Origin: Aplectana chamaeleonis
Taxonomy: Eukaryota > Nematoda > Chromadorea > Rhabditida > Cosmocercidae
Reading direction: 5' to 3'
Length of the DNA: 64,000 nucleotides
NCBI GenBank assembly: GCA_029168955.1
Contig: JAPDOI010000020.1
Location: 1,024,501-1,088,500, forward strand
Positions 21,795 through 33,702 of the stretch are shown in pieces (the stretch's first letter is position 1; every line of letters begins with the position of its first letter). Position numbers and translations under genes: made by a program. Under the pieces are notes generated by a model that saw only the letters and a list, made by a program, of their open reading frames with translations, searched no databases and was not told the DNA's origin.

Positions 21795-23138
21795 CCCATT
21801 CACGACCACGCCTAATTTTGGGTGGCTGCACGTTCGGACCGCGTGCAATATTGCGTTACCGTATACAATGTCCCACCGGTGGGCCACTTTTGCTCGAATG
21901 GCACGCCACTAAAAAATCGATTTTCGTTTTTTTTTGTTTATCGTACGACTTTCGACGTCAAAATCATGATGCCAAAATTTCAGCTTCCATAACTCATTCC
22001 TTCCAGAGAAACGGCCTCCTAAATTTTCAACTGTGTAGCTAAGACAATCCACAAAATTATGTGAGTTCGTTGAATTCTTGCGGTTTGAAACATTAATCAT
22101 TGAAGATTACCATGATGAGCATTCTTCTGTTCTTCAGTTGACAGGAAATGCTCAGAAAAATGATATTTTTTTCATATTTGCACTAATTTTGACTTGGGTA
22201 CTCTCTCGCTCTTGCGGTCTATTGCATTCCGACCCGAGTTTTTTTGTAGTAAACATTTTTAGCATTCTTTTTGACATCTGGACGTAGAAAATACTCCTCA
22301 AGTTTCATATTGGCTGGTAATACTGATGGAAATGACTTTTTTTAGATATTCGTCCATTTTTTTTCTCGACCACCCCCCTCACCCCTCCGGTTCTGCGCCT
22401 TCAAGGTTCAGATTTTTTGTAAAAAGCATATCCGTTTTTTACAGTCAAATCTAGAAAATAGTTCTAATATTACAAATTTACTAAGAGTGATTAGTGTAAA
22501 AACCGTTTTATAGGTTTTCACTCGTTTTCTGCTCTGGGACGTCCCCATTTTCCTCGTCCGCTCCTCTCCAAGGTAGCTTTAACCGAAGTTGGAGCCACGG
22601 CCTACGATGGTACACCAACCATGACCAAGCAGGACTTTCAAAAAAGGCCCTAATGATCTCAACATTGGTGATATTCACATAAAATAATTTCTGTGAACAA
22701 AATACGGGTGAAAGAAAAGTCGATTCTCTACGCGGGAATGGCTCGCAGTATCAGTCAGTAATCATATTTCTGTGATATCCTAAATAGTGCTATACGATCT
22801 GACCACTCTCAGAAGTAAGGATTGTTTCTCGAGTAATGGGAAAAATAAAAAATTCACCATAAATTGCTTGTAAAAATGCGATCTGTACTCAAGTTTGCGG
22901 TTTTCGACCTCGCTGCATTCGGAGGGTCGAATATATTGTAGTGGCCAAGCTGCCAGCGGACCAAGAAGTTTATAGTCGACTCTCGAATAGGTTAATACAT
23001 TGATCATAAGAAGGTTTAGAAATTCCTTCATGCAGTGGAGAAATCGATTTTTGAAAACAGTATCCCACCGGTGGGACACGCGGTCCGAAGTGGTAGTCAA
23101 CGCGTGTCCCACCGGTGGGACACGCGGTCGTGAATGGG
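21795..23138. mobile_element. piggyBac-like non-autonomous element (TTAA duplication, CCC terminus)
   Basis: A 1.34-kb element bounded by TTAA at 21791-21794 and 23139-23142, with inverted termini CCCATTCACGACC. Both TTAA targeting and a CCC start are typical of piggyBac elements. Subterminal sequence carries a repeated palindrome CCCACCGGTGGG: once near 21870 on the left and twice near 23063 and 23106 on the right. The transposase is absent; the minus frame 22780-23112 does not resemble a DDD nuclease. A related but diverged end occurs at 63447-63640. Confidence 0.75.
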
Positions 23139-23142
23139 TTAA

Positions 23143-24225
23143 TTACACTGAAAATTTTAAATAGTTCTATTTATTGCGTTTATAGGATTAATTGACACAA
23201 TCGATCCATCGATGTAGTCTTGATCTGAATATTCGTTCACTATGAAAAGTTTTGAAGAGAGGGCCTGCCCCCGGTCGTCGCCTTCATTTTTTCACAAGGG
23301 GGGGGGGGCTGAGCAAATCGCTTGACTTGGGGGGGGTCCGGCCAGAGTTGACTTGTATCACACCTCGCGCCGTAGCCTGTTTGGGATTTCGCTCAGCGTA
23401 CCCAACCGTAAATCGGACCTCACCTTTGTGATCACCGCCTCAAAGAATTTTCCTGGGTAAACTTTCTTTTAACTTCAAATCACTGGCCTGTTACTGTAGG
23501 CGTACCGTACAGTGACCTACTGTAATTTTTCGAGATTGAATAAATGGACCGTAGGTTTTCGCCTTACTCGTTCCCCAACTGGTCAAAATGTGTCGAGAAC
23601 ATATTTGGCCTGAGCAGTTCGACAGAATAAATAATGCTGCTTTCAACTTCAAAATTGACAATCAGAGGTTTGAGAACTTTGGGCTGAATACAAAATGTAA
23701 AATAATTCTCGAAGTGCGAAGACAGCATTTAAAGTGACGTGGTAACGATGCAATAAAACGTGATCGTCATCCTATCCATCCTCCACTCCTCTGGCCGTGC
23801 CCGCTACTAACCGGTCCGATGATCGCCGTCCAACCACAAAAAGATCTGAATGTGGAGATGCTGCTTATTGAACCGCAATCGAAACATAGCGAAGTGGGTG
23901 GTTCTGGGCAGCGCATTCTTCTTCTTTTTTTTATACATAGAATAAAAACAAAATTGCTCGGGACTCTTAGTGTTGATTGCAGTCACATACAGTGTTCAGT
24001 TAGCGAACTATACCAGTGTAAAGTAAATACTATTCATAAGATGAACAATGCGTGACTCGAAATTGTTTGCCAAAAACTGGAACACACGCCGAACACATAT
24101 CCGGGAAAATGGTGGAATATTGGTTTTTGCCGCGCAATTCTCGCATTTCGGCTTCCATCCCCTGGCGCATGACTCCAGAGCGTGGCTAACTTGTCTCCTG
24201 ATCTTGCTGCGCAGTCATATTCTTG
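23143..24225. other. Unassigned interval with G-runs
   Basis: Two G tracts (about 23299-23310 and 23329-23336). The block around 23340-23400 ('gtatcacacctcgcgccgta') is an inverted relative of 20575-20600, so 20.56-23.40 kb may be one larger element enclosing the foldback and the piggyBac-like insert. No gene seen. Confidence 0.35.
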
Positions 24226-24335
24226 TACAGTTTGCCGCAATGTTAAAAGGATATGGTGCGGTTGCGGTCACACACTAAAACTACGGTGGAGGAAGCCAGA
24301 TTTCATTATCGATCGACAACACAGCTGATTTTCTG

Positions 24336-26135
24336 AGGCCGGATTCATCATTGAAAAACGGGTTAGCGGCTGCCCTGGGTTCGCCAGACCTGGGTTCGGA
24401 AATTGGGTTAGGGTTGGATAACCCAGCACCTTTGATTCATCAGCGCAAATGTTGGGTTGGTTCCCCAAACCCATTTTTTGTTGACACGCGTCTGCGACTG
24501 CACAAAGTATTTTCCCGACGTCTATCTCGAATTTGCCGTTCAATCAATACTCGAATTTATTTTTGGCTAAGCCCTTATATCGCATTTTTCACTCTTCTCT
24601 TGCAGCTAGTGTTGAATTTTCATTCTAGTAGGCACTGTTTTTACTGATTTCTTCATATTTTCCTGTGGTTCAATTTTCGCATTCTTCTGTGAATTTATGT
24701 ATTTTTTGAATTTGTCAAAACTTTTATTACTGTCTGGAGCCAGTTGTAGCCCATGTTTTGAAAGACTTCGTTCAAATGTTCTGTTGTTCCAAATTCAAGC
24801 TGCATCGGAAATTATTGCGTCGCGTAGCATATTTTTTTTGCGTTTTAGCAATAACCCTGTACTACTAAAAATGATTTTCTAAAGGGGAGTGTTAATAAAT
24901 TTATAGTTATCAAGCTTCAAATAGAATATCCTGAAGTGTTTTGCCTTTTTTACGATTGACCTAATAGGGAAATATGGAGTACGCTATGGGTTAATCGAAA
25001 GCCTTTCTCGATTTCTGCAAGTAGTGGCGTGTTGAAGTAGGTGCACCGTACAAAGTGAAGCAAGACACTTTATGTATGCACACACCTGTAATAAAACCCT
25101 GCAGTGGTTATATATTCAGAAAGAAAATTTAGAACAGAATCAATTTTGCAAAACAGAACGGTCCAAACTTGGGGAAACCTTTCACTAGATGCAGTTTGTA
25201 TTAAAATCCATTAGGCGCTATTCATATACCTCAACGCAAGCGCGGCACGCGCGGGAGTGGCGTGGGAGTATGAATGGCCTGACGCCATGCCCGCGTGGCA
25301 CGCGCGTGACGACGGCCGTGGCGGCTTTTTAATCATTTTCGGTATTAATCTATCATAAATTTCATTCCGTTCGGGATAATTCATTACAATATTATCCTCA
25401 GCTATCGCGATGGTGTTCCAGAAATATCTGGTACAGATTTTCCTGGTTTGGAACAGTTAGGGCCCCCTTTTTCCGCTCCGCCATGACGTCGCCGCTCGAG
25501 CATTCATAGTATGCTCAAGCGCGGCACGCACGTCACGCGTGTGCCGCGCTGGCGTTAAATAGTATGAATAGCGCCTTAGAGCATAAGATGACAAACTTTC
25601 CCTTCACATCGATCACATCTGGTTTCTCACAGCTCTATAAGGACCCAACCTCCTTCTTGTCGTCTTTCTGGAAGAAAACGAATTCAGGTGGACAGAAGAA
25701 GAAGAAAATGGGACTCACAGAAAAAGGATAACGATCGAAATTCAAGGAAAGTGAAATTAGGATGAGAAATGAATACCACGGTGGCACAGAATAATGATAT
25801 GAAATGCTGGGGTGGAGAACATTTGGGAAGCGAAAGAAGAGGAAAAAATGAGATGATGACGGAAATATTAGAGGAAAGGCGTGAATATTTATTGGAAGTA
25901 CACGTTTTAGTGGAGTCCGATTTTTCGGGATTCATCAGTTCAATAACCCAACGGAAAATGGGTTTGGGTTGGGTTGCGTGGACCCTTACTCTCGCCTCGG
26001 GTTCTGCAAACCCAAACCCAAACCCATTTTCCGTTGGGTTATTGAATTGATGAATCCCGAAAAATCGGGTTACGCTTGCGCTGAACCCAACCCAAATCGG
26101 CAAACCCAGGGCTTGCGCAACGATGAATCCGGCCT
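24336..26135. mobile_element. 1.8 kb element nested in MITE C
   Basis: The ends are inverted 'aggccggattcatc' at about 24336 and its complement 'gatgaatccggcct' at about 26122-26135, absent from the two paralogous copies of the host MITE. Inside are repeated GGGTT(C/T)GG blocks near each end, a perfect-looking hairpin at 25921-26068 ('gggattcatcagttcaataa' inverted) and a further MITE at 25213-25575. No transposase. Confidence 0.6.
25213..25575. mobile_element. MITE family D, TTA target duplication
   Basis: Inverted ends GGCGCTATTCATA (left 25214, right complement to 25573) are flanked by TTA on both sides. Very GC-rich subterminal sequence ('agcgcggcacgcgcggga' and its inverted relative near 25515) surrounds an AT-rich centre. 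The TTA duplication is compatible with PIF/Harbinger-type mobilisation. Confidence 0.65.
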
Positions 26136-26739
26136 CTGGACGAGTTACGATTTTCTTTTTTTTTCTTGTTTGCCTCGGCATTATTTTTGTTTCTGACTCT
26201 TATGATATTACGAGTAGAAGCTTTTCTTAGTGTGCGAGAGGAACTTGCTGTTTTTCCCGATTTCAAAACAGAATTAAGAAAAAAAAACACTTCGAAGCCC
26301 CAACAGAAGGCCAATTTCCATCACGCACTAAGAATAGCCCTTATTAGCAGTATTTAAACAGTTAGATACAAAAATAATGCCGCAACAAACAAGAAAAAAA
26401 AGAAAAGTGTAACTTCCCCAGGAAATCAGCTGTGCTGCCGATCGATAATGACATCTGGCGTCTTCCACCGTAGTTTTAGTGTGTGACCGCAACTGCACAA
26501 TGCCCTTTTAGCATTGCGGTAAACTGTAAGACCTATGACAGTTCACAGAAACGCTAGACGATGACGCAGGGAGTACAATGTACGATTTGGTCTGAGACGG
26601 AGGATCGAATCCGGAAAAGATGCGTTGCGAGAGTTCCACAAGTGATATGGATTCATCATACGGACCCAGTTCAAAGCACAGTTGCAAGTGAAAGTAATCT
26701 TGTCGCAATCGGAGCGAAAAGAAAATCGTTAATACTTCG

Positions 26740-27165
26740 ACCGCCCTGTGTTGCAACCCTGCCAAGCGCGAAATCTCAATTCGCTCAAATAAGCAAGAAA
26801 AAGGAAGGAAAAAGTCGGTCAGGCTTCCATGAAAGAAAAAATGGGTTACGCACACCGAAAAGCTTAGAATCTCAATAGGGATGAGAAGCACGATCGATTT
26901 CATTCAAAAGCTATATTCATCTTTTTGTTTCCGGTCTGGCTTTATATTGCGGCCTGCTTCAGAATGATGGTGGCAAATAACGAGGGAATCGTGACAACTC
27001 GTGCACGAACTTCTCACCGTTCCAATTCGAAATGTTTGAAGCTATAACTCAGTTCGTTGTAATCTCCGAGCAATTCTGGGAACACCATTGGGATCACAGT
27101 GAATTGTTCTCCAGGATAAGAAGAAAAACAGAGAATCGATTCTGAGGTTGGACTGTGCCTTCAAG
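26740..27165 (+). mobile_element. TTAA-superfamily element (AGGCACAGTCC type), decayed copy
   Basis: Matches 54326-54799 from 'ccaagcgcgaaatctcaatt' onward and ends 'ctgaggttggactgtgcctt'. The left end is lost. The plus frame 26561-26878 and the minus frame 26508-26903 run through this repeat and are not genes. Confidence 0.6.
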
Positions 27166-28045
27166 GCCTGAGTATACTGCAAATTGCGGAGCCCACCTGA
27201 CTTTCAAGTCAGCACTTTTAGCTTCCAGTTAAACACAACACACGCGCAGGAACCATTTGTTACTTTTCCATGTTTTTGTGTAGCTTGGCCTCCATAGTGA
27301 ATGAAAATGTTGACGGGGCCCATGAAAAACTTTCATTTGTTAAGGAAAGTCAGTCTGAACACACTGTGAAATTCAATTTAAATTTCGCGCGAAAATCCGT
27401 AACTGTCATTTCCAGAGTTTTTCTGCACGTGGGGCTTGTGCCGTAACTGTTTTTCAAGTTGCCGCATCAGCATTCTATGAAAAAGTGTTAGATGACTGGT
27501 GAAAACTGGCGGCGGGTCCTCGTCTTTAACAACTTCCAACTTCATTACCCTACGCACCAAAGTTCACTGGTGTGATAAACCAGGTTTATTCATGAAACGT
27601 AGCCTGAAAATGAAAATTGGTTTTCACCGCGAACGATGCCTTTGATTCAGCTTCTCATTTGCCGGCAGCGGAACGAGAGAACGTTTCCTTTACCTCGGGC
27701 GGGGATAGATCTCGACCATGTGGAGCAAGAACGGCGCCACTTACCACTACGCCAGAACCCCCTTGCCGGCGCTAAAACATTTAAATCAGGGACGGTTGTT
27801 TATGCGTACGCTGCCCTTGGAATCGCAACACTTTCCTGCTAATATGAAACAACACTTACACCCAAATGCGTTTAATCAATGTGAAAGACGTGACAATCAA
27901 AATACATCGCAATAGAGACTAGAAAATATACAACCGGCAGGTGACTGCTGTTAAGGCCCTTTTTCTGCAGTATCAACATCGAGTAGGTAGAGTGAATAAA
28001 CACGAAGCTGTCCATATACGCAGCTATTAGTGGCAAGCGTCGATG
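27166..28045. other. Interval downstream of the minus-strand gene
   Basis: Contains a TTAA-superfamily-like terminus ('cgaacgatgcctttgatt' near 27620) and otherwise unassigned sequence. It would hold the 3' UTR of the gene at 28046-29325. I see no clear AATAAA in the proper place. Confidence 0.35.
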
Positions 28046-29325
28046 TCAGATTTTCTCCATCCGTTCTTTGAGAATTCGCTCTCGGAGTTGTCTCATGTAG
28101 ATAGTGGTCGGCGAAAGAGCGGTCTCCCGAGCGGCAGTGGTCTCTTTGAAGCTGAAAAAGTGCGTTTGATCTAGCAGTGAAGCTAAACAAGGACCATAGG
28201 AAACTCACACTTCAGTGCTCTCCCCCTCGGGAGATGACTTCGCACTTGAGGATTTCCTTCTGAGCACTGTCTCTCTCGAGGAAGATGAGGTGGAAGTAGA
28301 ACTGCTCTCACTCGTCGACGTTTCGCTGGAGGATGACGATTCTCCCGATGAAGCTGTGCTCTCTGACGGCTCATCTGTACCTTCTGAGGAGGAGCTTGTT
28401 GTTTTCGTGGAACTTACTTTCTCCACGGACTGTGTCGATACTTCTCGCGTCGCCGCCGGTTTCTTTACAAGTGGTGCTGCTGTGGCGCGAGCTTTCAGGA
28501 TTGTCGCTCGTTTGCGAGCGATTTCTCGCCTGACTATATTCGCATCAAACTGCTCCACCTTTTGTGTCCTTTCTACAATCATTCGATCAAGTACTCGCAG
28601 CTTTTGCAGGCGGGGAACCAGATTTTTTCCTAGCACCTTGCTCAGATCCTTTTCATCATCTGCTTGGCTCACTTCCGGAGCTTTGCTCATCGAAACCTCC
28701 TTAGGTTCCTTGTCGACCGCTCTGAGCTGCAGATGCTGAGCAACCACATTAGCAACCGTATCTTCTAGCTCAGCAACTGACAGAAGGTGTAGCTCCGTGT
28801 TCGATGCGGTCGTTGAACAACGTCGATGCACCTAAAACTAGCCATGTCCGTCTGAATGAAATTGTTCGCACATGCGGTTGGCGTGGGCGTCGAACGTCGT
28901 CGCAAAGACAATATGCGGACGAGCACTTCCACGGCTGCTATTAGCTGACTGAAACATTATTCACAAAACGTCTAGTATTCCAGCTAATCAATTTACAGGT
29001 CCATGGAGTGCCTCTGCGACTGCACCTCGGCATGCGCGCTGACCGCGTGGGCGGACAGTTTGATTTGAAATGACTTTATTTTGGGACTAAGCAGAAGTTC
29101 AGGGAACCTGCCAGCACCGCGACGGTGTAGACAACTGACCTGAGTCTGAACGGTGCGCGTTTCGATTCGCTCCGTTTGCGTTTCGTTCTCCTGCTGCACG
29201 ATTTCATACTGTTCAGTGGGATGATTATAGTATTTATGGATTTTCACGGCTAACGTAATTGCTAAAACTTGTTGATCAGATGCGTTCGAATAGAGCACAG
29301 ATAGTCCACGTGATAGGAGCAGGTC
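28046..29325 (-). CDS. Host gene, at least three exons; Arg/Lys-rich protein with Ser-rich tail
   Basis: The best host gene in the window. Exons on the minus strand: 29325-29140, 28831-28209 and 28151-28046. Splice sites are GTCAGT with TTTTAG and GTGAGT with TTTTTCAG; introns are 308 and 57 bp. Frame is preserved at both joins (phase 0, then phase 2), which chance would rarely give, and translation ends at TGA 28046-28048. The protein shows 'SVLYSNASDQQVLAITLAVK', a charged helical part ('VLDRMIVERTQKVEQFDANI', 'RREIARKRATILKARATAAP'), a long Ser/Thr/Glu tract and a basic C-terminus ('MRQLRERILKERMEKI'). The 5' limit is uncertain: 29325 uses acceptor TTCCAG, and the frame stays open to 29424. 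More upstream exons are likely. I do not recognise the family. Function unknown; a low-complexity acidic/Ser tail suggests a nuclear or scaffold role, but that is inference. Confidence 0.7.
28858..29075. mobile_element. MITE family B, copy 2, inside the host-gene intron
   Basis: Inverted arms (left about 28868-28918 with 'ttcgcacatgcggttggcgt'; right about 29020-29070 with 'gcgctgaccgcgtgggcgga') lie wholly within intron 28832-29139. This explains why that intron is much longer than the next (57 bp). The splice sites remain intact outside the element. Confidence 0.6.
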
Positions 29326-29425
29326 CTGGAACGAGTAGAAAGCACAATGTGTCTCACAAAAATGGAGGTGTTCCCGCTCAAAACACGCATGCCACGCGCC
29401 GCATAACCTAGCAAAAACTGCCAAA

Positions 29426-29728
29426 CAAAGCCAAACAATGCTATTTCAGACTTTTTCTGACACAGAGGATGTTATTTTTTGGCTGCAAAGCACTGTGTAG
29501 TACATTACCCACCTTATTTCTGTGAAAAAAAGGAAAAATTCGAAAAGTCCGTTTTTTGTCGTGTTTTTGTCAGAGCTCGTTTCAAAATAAACAATTTGCA
29601 AACTTGAAATTCTGAATTACATCGGCTCTAGGAATTCTTTCCTTTCGATCAATGCAAGACCTACTCCCAAACAAGGCATTAAGAGCCGACTCAATCGATG
29701 GACGAGAAGTGGTGCAGGTTCAGATATA
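29426..29728. other. Short unassigned interval upstream of the host gene
   Basis: Between the first visible exon and the Tc3-like element. May contain further 5' exon or promoter sequence, but none is demonstrable. Confidence 0.3.
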
Positions 29729-31328
29729 CAGTGCGTCGCATAAGTATACGAACACCCTGAAATTTCATGTTTGGACCATTCGAACGACGTTTCAAGCATC
29801 GGCACCGGTTTCAATGTTTTCCGCTATGCCGAAAACGGTAGGTCACATTGTAGGGAGGCAAATCGTACACTTTTTCCTTTTTTACACACAGAAATTCATT
29901 TTTAGCCGTTTCATAAGTATACGAACACTTGGGAAATTCATAAATTCATTGAATAATTTCAAACAATACATATGGAGAAAGTCTTCAGTATGATGTTGCA
30001 CCACCGTTACGCGAGATAAGTTCAAACAGTCTATCTGTCATGCTATCACTGAGGTTCTGGAGGGTCCCTTGGTCAATTTCGTTCCATGCGTCCACGATGG
30101 CCTTCTTGAGTGACTCCACAGTTCCGTATTGCCTCCCATCCTTGTAGATCTTGCGAACAATGACGCCTCAAAGGTTCTCGATAGTATTCAGATCCGGGCT
30201 GATCGCTGGACAAGATAGAGTATCGACGTTGTTGCACCGGAGCCACTCCAGAGTAGATCGGCTGACGCGTATAGCGGCATTATCTTGGACATAACGGAAA
30301 CCCTGACGTCTCCGACGACGAAAATACGGAAGAAGATGCGAAGCCAACACTTCCTGGTACTCAAGTGAATCCATACTATTCGATACGAACGCTATTCCGA
30401 CCTTCCCAGTTGCTGTGAAGGCTGCCCAAACCATCACGTTTCCTCCGCCAAAGTTCCTGCGGCTGAAGAAAGCCGGCTCATTCCGAAGATCCCGCCAGTA
30501 GTGTCTCGAACCATCCGGACCATCCAAATTAAACTTTTTCTCGTCCGAGAACACAACCTGGAGCAACGGGTTCAAAAATTTTCCATGAAATTGGATAGCA
30601 CGCGATTCAGCTTATTTTCCTCCAATTTGTACCCAAGTTTGAACGGGCGATCTGGAGCCTGGCCGACTTGTGGCGTTCTTCCAAGCACGGAGCCTTTTTC
30701 ATTACGGCTCTTTCGATGCTTTCGTTGCGATGGATCGAACGGAAGATGGTATCCTTTGACACATTCAGCGAGAGTTCGGAGCGGACGGTCGCGCTAGACA
30801 CAATTGTGTTGAAGACTCTTCTGGCGATGCGTCGTTCGCCGTGTCCAGTGAGCTTCCGAGGCCTCCCAGAGCAAACACACATTCCGTAGGAGTACGGATT
30901 CCGTAGAAACGAAGAGATGCAGCTTGGTGAACGTCCGATTTGCCGAGAGATTTATCGGACTCAATGATCGGCGGCGTAGAGAGCCCGGGCCTGGGTCTCT
31001 TCTTCAGAAGAGAGATGTGAACCGCGTGGCATGATGATAATCCACGCATACAACTACATTCTTTACTATCCGGCTTGAAACAGGATTTTTTCGTATGTCT
31101 CTTGTACGAAAATTTCGTTTCTCTGAAGTGTTTGTATACTTATGCGACGGCTAAAAAATGAATTTCTGTATGTGAAAAAGGAAAAACTGTACGATTTCCC
31201 TTCCTACAATGTGACCTACCGTTTTCGGCATAGCGAAAAACATAGAGACCGGTGCCGATGCTTGAAACTTCGTTCGAATTGCCCAACTATGAAATTTGAG
31301 GGTGTTCGTATACTTATGCGACGCACTG
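29729..31328 (-). mobile_element. Tc3-like element (Tc1/mariner superfamily), 1.6 kb
   Basis: TA duplications at 29727-29728 and 31329-31330 bound long (about 200 bp) inverted repeats starting 'cagtgcgtcgcataagtata'. Each repeat contains an outer and an inner copy of CATAAGTATACGAACAC (left 29739 and 29911), the IR/DR layout in which the transposase binds two sites per end. It encloses a minus-strand transposase pseudogene. It lies 5' of the host gene at 28046-29325. Confidence 0.9.
29985..31032 (-). pseudogene. Tc3-like transposase pseudogene (DD34E)
   Basis: From ATG 31032 the N-terminus reads 'MPRGSHLSSEEETQARALYA', then two stops, then 'ISRQIGRSPSCISSFLRNPY' (first helix-turn-helix). The second DNA-binding region continues as 'GRPRKLTGHGERRIARRVFN' to 'LGTNWRK'. 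An intron-like gap of about 65 bp follows; its acceptor is intact (TTGCTCCAG) but the donor is ATAAGC where GTAAGC is expected. The catalytic core reads 'VVFSDEKKFNLDGPDG', 'YVQDNAAIRVSR' and 'SPDLNTIENL', so all three acidic residues survive. A stop replaces the Trp after 'ENL', and the frame then continues to 29985. Inactive, but only a few lesions. Confidence 0.85.
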
Positions 31329-31593
31329 TATGACTGTGCCTTTATGAAAGCCGCTATAGCCAACGATCGCCATGTAGAAATTTGACTGAAAGCTTCACTG
31401 AATATAAAACTGTCACAACTAAAAGCACTGGTGTTCTAACCAGATTTTACACCGAGGTTAACGAGGTATTATTAGGTACAGTGCTGCAAACATGTTAAAA
31501 CATGCAATGTACACCCAAATTGCGAAAGTACCACTAATTCACTGCAGTGGCAAAGTTGTATGCAATGAAAGTCATAATCGACTGCGTATAGTC

Positions 31594-31822
31594 GTGCTGG
31601 AAATTCTAGTCTAGCTCGGTGCGAAGCACGCACGATCAATCTCGGAGACGGGTTAACTCATTTATTGCGCCGATCATGGACAAATCTGAACGATAAACAG
31701 AGCAGATGATTGTAAAAGGCAGCATCCTATTTCACTATATCAAGCGCAACTGATAATCGAGTTAAGCTAAAGAGCGTTGCGGATGCGGGGTCGCACCGCG
31801 CTGAACTAGAATTTCCGACGCA
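31594..31822. mobile_element. Palindromic MITE, about 230 bp
   Basis: Inverted ends: left 'ggaaattctagtctagctcg' (about 31598), right the complement of 'ggaaattctagttcagcgcg' (about 31796-31815), followed in both by GTGCGA. No coding content. Confidence 0.6.
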
Positions 31823-31899
31823 ACTGTACTCGACTTGGTCTCTTGATGTTAGTCTCCGAATGAATGGATAATTCGAATCACGCGAATCTTCCAAATAAG

Positions 31900-33000
31900 T
31901 ACCATCATTTAGAAATGTCGAATCAATGAGAAGTTCAAATCTAATCTTTTGAAGTTTCTGAATAAACATTTTCTTCGAGGTCATGATCCTGATTTTTCTA
32001 ATGAATCAAGAAACTCGGGATTCACATTAAAATAAGAGTATCCACCTGCAGACATTAGGTTCCTAATGAGTGTATAAATCGAATATCCCATTTTTAGACG
32101 CGTTGCCGAAATTTTCAAATGAATGAATATTTTCAAAAGAGGACTCCTAATTTTTTTAATGAATATATCATTTCGAAAACCTTTACACCACTTAATTCGG
32201 AAGAATATCAGGGAAATTTATCCGGATAATCGAAAATTTTTTTTCGAACTATTTCCAAATAATTTATAAATATTTTTGAGCATTCTTCCAATGAGTGGAT
32301 GAATATTCGCTGAAATTAATTTTTCGATTTTTGAAGAGTCGTGACCCGAAATCGACCAAATACTTAAAAAATCGAAAACTACAGTTTTGCTGATAGATCC
32401 AATATTCAAAAAACTGAAGAGTTTGAATTCTCCAGTTGTTTGATTAATTGAAAAAACCAATAATTTCTTTGTTCTGATGGATCAAATTTTTGGAAAAAAA
32501 AACTAACAATTTATTCATCATAATGGATCAATTATTTGAAAAACAACTTAAATCGAAGCCCTCGAAAAAATCGAAGATTCGGAAGAATCAGAAATTGGCA
32601 TTTTTGAATAAATTGAATATTCGAATATCTGAAATATTCGGATAGTGTTCGAATAATCATTGTGATTGATCCCAAGCCTATTCAACTAAATATTAAAAAA
32701 TTCGTGTAGTAAAAAACTTTCGCGAATCATTTAAATATGATCAAACAATTTCTCGGAGGTAAAATACATATTAAAACACCTTCTCCTTGAATCACATAAA
32801 TATTTTTCGGGAGGGCAAATAGTTGAATTTACTGAATGAACAGAGTATCAGAAAAAGCCGAACATTTTGATTTCATTTAAAGAAGATTTTCATTAGAAGA
32901 CAAGAAATAAAATTCGTCGAACTATTTGAATATTAAAAAAAAACAAAAAAAGTAAGGTCCCGAGTCAATCAGGATGAAAGCTGAGATTTTGAACCTCCAA
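31900..33000. repeat. AT-rich degenerate repeat field, TTCGAAT/GAATAATC motifs
   Basis: About 1.1 kb in which variants of TCGAAT, GAATATTC, TGGATCAAT and TTTGAAAAA recur irregularly on both strands, suggesting an old decayed tandem array. Similar texture is seen at about 17700-18000. No gene. Confidence 0.5.
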
Positions 33001-33310
33001 ATAAATTCATTGATGTAGTCAATCAATCCATTGATGATGCATTTCAGAAGCGTTTTTTTTTAAATTTGGAAGAAAAGGATGAAAAAGGATAGGAAAACTT
33101 CAATATTCCACTCGTCCCTGGAGAGAGCCATGTATTTGAATCTTGTACAATCAATTGAGCTTGCTAGTTCGAGTTCCGAGAAAGTGCATGGCGCAGCCTG
33201 ACGAAAAAACTTCATATTTTGTGATTTTTCAACATCTAATTTTCATTGCGGTGTGTGCATGTTTTTCTGAAGGCCCTATCAGTAATGATTCTCTGCTTTG
33301 AAATATAGAA

Positions 33311-33524
33311 GGTGCCATCTTAGCGGGGGCTATACAACAGTGCTCCCACTGTTGTATAGCACTTTACCACGCCCACTTTTCCGTGCCGCAACGGCCCTAC
33401 TAATTTTGGCAAGGGAGGAAAACCCGGGTAGGTGCTCAAATTCAATGCGGCTCAGTAATTTTGGCGTTGCCAACTACATCGCGCCATAGTACCCCCACCT
33501 CCCCACTCGCTATGATAGCACCAT
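33311..33524. mobile_element. MITE family K, copy 1
   Basis: Inverted ends GGTGCcATCtTAGCGGGG / complement near 33510-33524. Internal 'cacgcccacttttccgtgcc' and 'aacccgggtaggtgctcaaa' recur inverted in the copy at 34979-35171. Confidence 0.6.
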
Positions 33525-33702
33525 CTGAAAAGTTAGAAGACATGAGCATAACTCACCGTTCCGCCTTGTTTAGGCAGCTGAAGTTGGGCGAGAAACGAAG
33601 TTCTTGAAGTTATCCGGATGTCAACGGTGAAAACTTGGGCGTTTACGAAAGACTTCAGAATGGTGGTAAAGATGAATCCAATCGGTAGATCTAAATAGAA
33701 TA

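Larger units (their letters stand above)
24228..26526. mobile_element. MITE family C, copy 1, split by a 1.8 kb insertion
   Basis: TA-flanked (24226-24227 and 26527-26528) palindromic element with long inverted ends starting 'cagtttgccgcaatgttaaa' and containing 'gcggtcacacactaaaacta' and 'gatcgacaacacagctgatt'. Two other copies without the insertion are at 33703-34210 and 40884-41364, about 0.5 kb each. Their interior equals 26136-26430 here, so 24336-26135 is inserted sequence. Confidence 0.75.
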
